DNA from: Alkaliphilus sp.
GTDB lineage: Bacteria; Bacillota; Clostridia; Peptostreptococcales; Natronincolaceae
Direction: 5' to 3'
Assembly (NCBI GenBank): GCA_023230535.1
Contig: JALNXC010000099.1
Location: forward strand, 1 to 5,806
DNA length: 5,806 bases
Shown here one piece after another: positions 4,752 through 5,806 of this stretch (within the stretch, counting starts at the first letter, position 1; each line of letters starts with the position of its first letter). The translations under genes were made by a program, and so were the position numbers. The notes beneath the pieces were generated by a model. The model saw only the letters and a program-made list of their open reading frames with translations. It ran no database searches and was not told the origin of the DNA.

Positions 4752-5806
4752 ATGAATAAGAAAAATATTATTATTATAGGAGCAGCCGGACGGGATTTTC
4801 ATAATTTTAATACATATTATCGTAATAATGACAATTATAGAGTAGTAGCATTTACAGCATCTCAAATACCGGATATAGACGATAGAAGATATCCAACCGA
4901 ATTAGCAGGCAATATGTATCCTGAAGGAATTCCAATATATTCACAGGAACAGTTAGGTGAATTGATCAAAGAGTTGAAGGCGGATGAATGTGTTTTTGCA
5001 TATAGTGACGTAAAATATGAAGATGTAATGAGTGTAAGTGCAATTGTTAATGCTTCGGGCGCCGATTTTGTTCTTCTCGGGCCTAAAAGTACTATGTTGA
5101 AAAGTAATAAACCCGTAATATCTGTCTGTGCGGCCAGAACAGGTTGTGGTAAGAGCCAAACATCACGCAAAATTATTGAATTATTGATGCAACATAATCT
5201 CAAGGTGGTAGCAGTTAGGCATCCGATGCCTTATGGGGATTTGGTCGCACAGAGAATACAGAGATTTGCGACGGTAGAAGATTTAATAAAGCATAATTGT
5301 ACTATTGAAGAGATGGAAGAATATGAACCCCATGTTGAACGAGGAAATATTATTTATGCCGGCGTAGATTACGAGGATATTTTGAGGGCTGCCGAAGATG
5401 ACCCCGACGGTTGTGATGTCATCATATGGGATGGAGGGAATAATGATTTTTCATTTTATGAATCCAACCTATCGGTTGTGGTATTAGACCCGCATCGTCC
5501 GGGTCATGAATTAAATTATTATCCGGGGGAGGTCAGTTTGAGACTTGCCGATGTAGCGATTATAAATAAGATTGATAGTGCCGACAAAGAGGCTATATAT
5601 AAGGTAGAAAAAAATATCAGGCTTGTTAATAAAAACGCTGTTATCATAAAAGCGGAGTCCAAAATTATCGTGGATAACATAGATATGATAAAAGACAGGC
5701 GTGTTTTGGTTATCGAAGATGGGCCTACTTTAACACATGGCGAAATGAAATTAGGTGCCGGAATAATTGCAGCTCAACGATTTGGGGCAAAGGAGCTGGT
5801 AGACCC
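4752..5806 (+). CDS. Predicted P-loop GTPase, cyclic 2,3-diphosphoglycerate synthetase-like (COG2403-like), 3' end outside window
   Basis: The first 351 codons are open to the window end. The N-terminus is Rossmann-like: beta-strand NIIIIGAAGRDFHNF (5-19), then a region ending in ADFVLLGP (104-111). A P-loop follows in AARTGCGKSQTSRK (127-140, K134/S135). Further conserved-looking motifs are RHPMPYGDL (156-164), IWDGGNNDF (225-233, Walker B-like), DPHRPGHE (246-253), YYPGE (256-260) and INKID (271-275), which fits the G-protein NKxD guanine motif. This order matches my memory of predicted GTPases related to the archaeal enzyme that cyclises 2,3-diphosphoglycerate. Those are about 440-460 aa, so roughly 100 residues are missing. 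AGGGAG (4738-4743) lies 8 nt before the ATG. No signal peptide or membrane segment is seen, so it is likely cytosolic. The true substrate in bacteria is unknown to me. Confidence 0.75.
   Translation, partial: MNKKNIIIIGAAGRDFHNFNTYYRNNDNYRVVAFTASQIPDIDDRRYPTELAGNMYPEGIPIYSQEQLGELIKELKADECVFAYSDVKYEDVMSVSAIVNASGADFVLLGPKSTMLKSNKPVISVCAARTGCGKSQTSRKIIELLMQHNLKVVAVRHPMPYGDLVAQRIQRFATVEDLIKHNCTIEEMEEYEPHVERGNIIYAGVDYEDILRAAEDDPDGCDVIIWDGGNNDFSFYESNLSVVVLDPHRPGHELNYYPGEVSLRLADVAIINKIDSADKEAIYKVEKNIRLVNKNAVIIKAESKIIVDNIDMIKDRRVLVIEDGPTLTHGEMKLGAGIIAAQRFGAKELVD

Noticed and set aside
4862..5203. Two - strand frames of 113 and 68 codons
   Set aside because: They are opposite the GTPase gene, which has a ribosome-binding site, promoters and recognisable P-loop and NKID motifs. 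The antisense frames show no domain.

Overview
The window looks like chromosomal DNA from a low-G+C Gram-positive bacterium, most likely a member of the Clostridia. The coding regions are A+T-rich, with many ATA, AGA and AGG codons. All ten tRNA genes encode their own CCA end. Ribosome-binding sites are purine-rich and promoters are sigma-A-like. This assignment is inferred from sequence style, not from a marker gene.

Region 1 (1-1360) is a tRNA operon with ten genes on the + strand: Cys(GCA), Arg(ACG), Gly(GCC), His(GTG), Gln(TTG), Lys(TTT), Ser(CGA), Pro(TGG), a CAT-anticodon tRNA that looks like Ile2 rather than Met, and Phe(GAA). An intrinsic terminator follows. The four longer stretches without a tRNA (1-150, 399-478, 556-697, 854-956) each hold repeat-like, hairpin-forming DNA. 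Three of them end in a small palindrome just before the next tRNA, and the fourth is an inverted repeat built from 7-base units.

Region 2 (1393-4482) is a divergent gene pair sharing an ~140-bp promoter region. On the - strand is a DEDD-type ribonuclease H-like exonuclease of the YprB kind. On the + strand is a UvrD/PcrA/Rep-type SF1 helicase of 639 residues with all standard motifs but without the usual C-terminal extension of PcrA. A shared role in DNA processing or repair is an inference.

Region 3 (4483-4751) is the most interesting part. It is not empty spacer. On the - strand it has a good promoter (TTGACC, 17 bp, TACAAT), an expected start at a G at 4602, three hairpins, a C-rich linker and a strong intrinsic terminator ending at 4488. 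This predicts a small RNA of about 115 nt that converges on the helicase gene. Its -35 box lies back to back with a perfect TTGACA -35 box on the + strand, so the small RNA and the downstream gene appear to be divergently transcribed.

Region 4 (4752-5806) is the first 351 codons of a predicted P-loop GTPase that resembles archaeal cyclic 2,3-diphosphoglycerate synthetase (COG2403-like). It runs off the window end.
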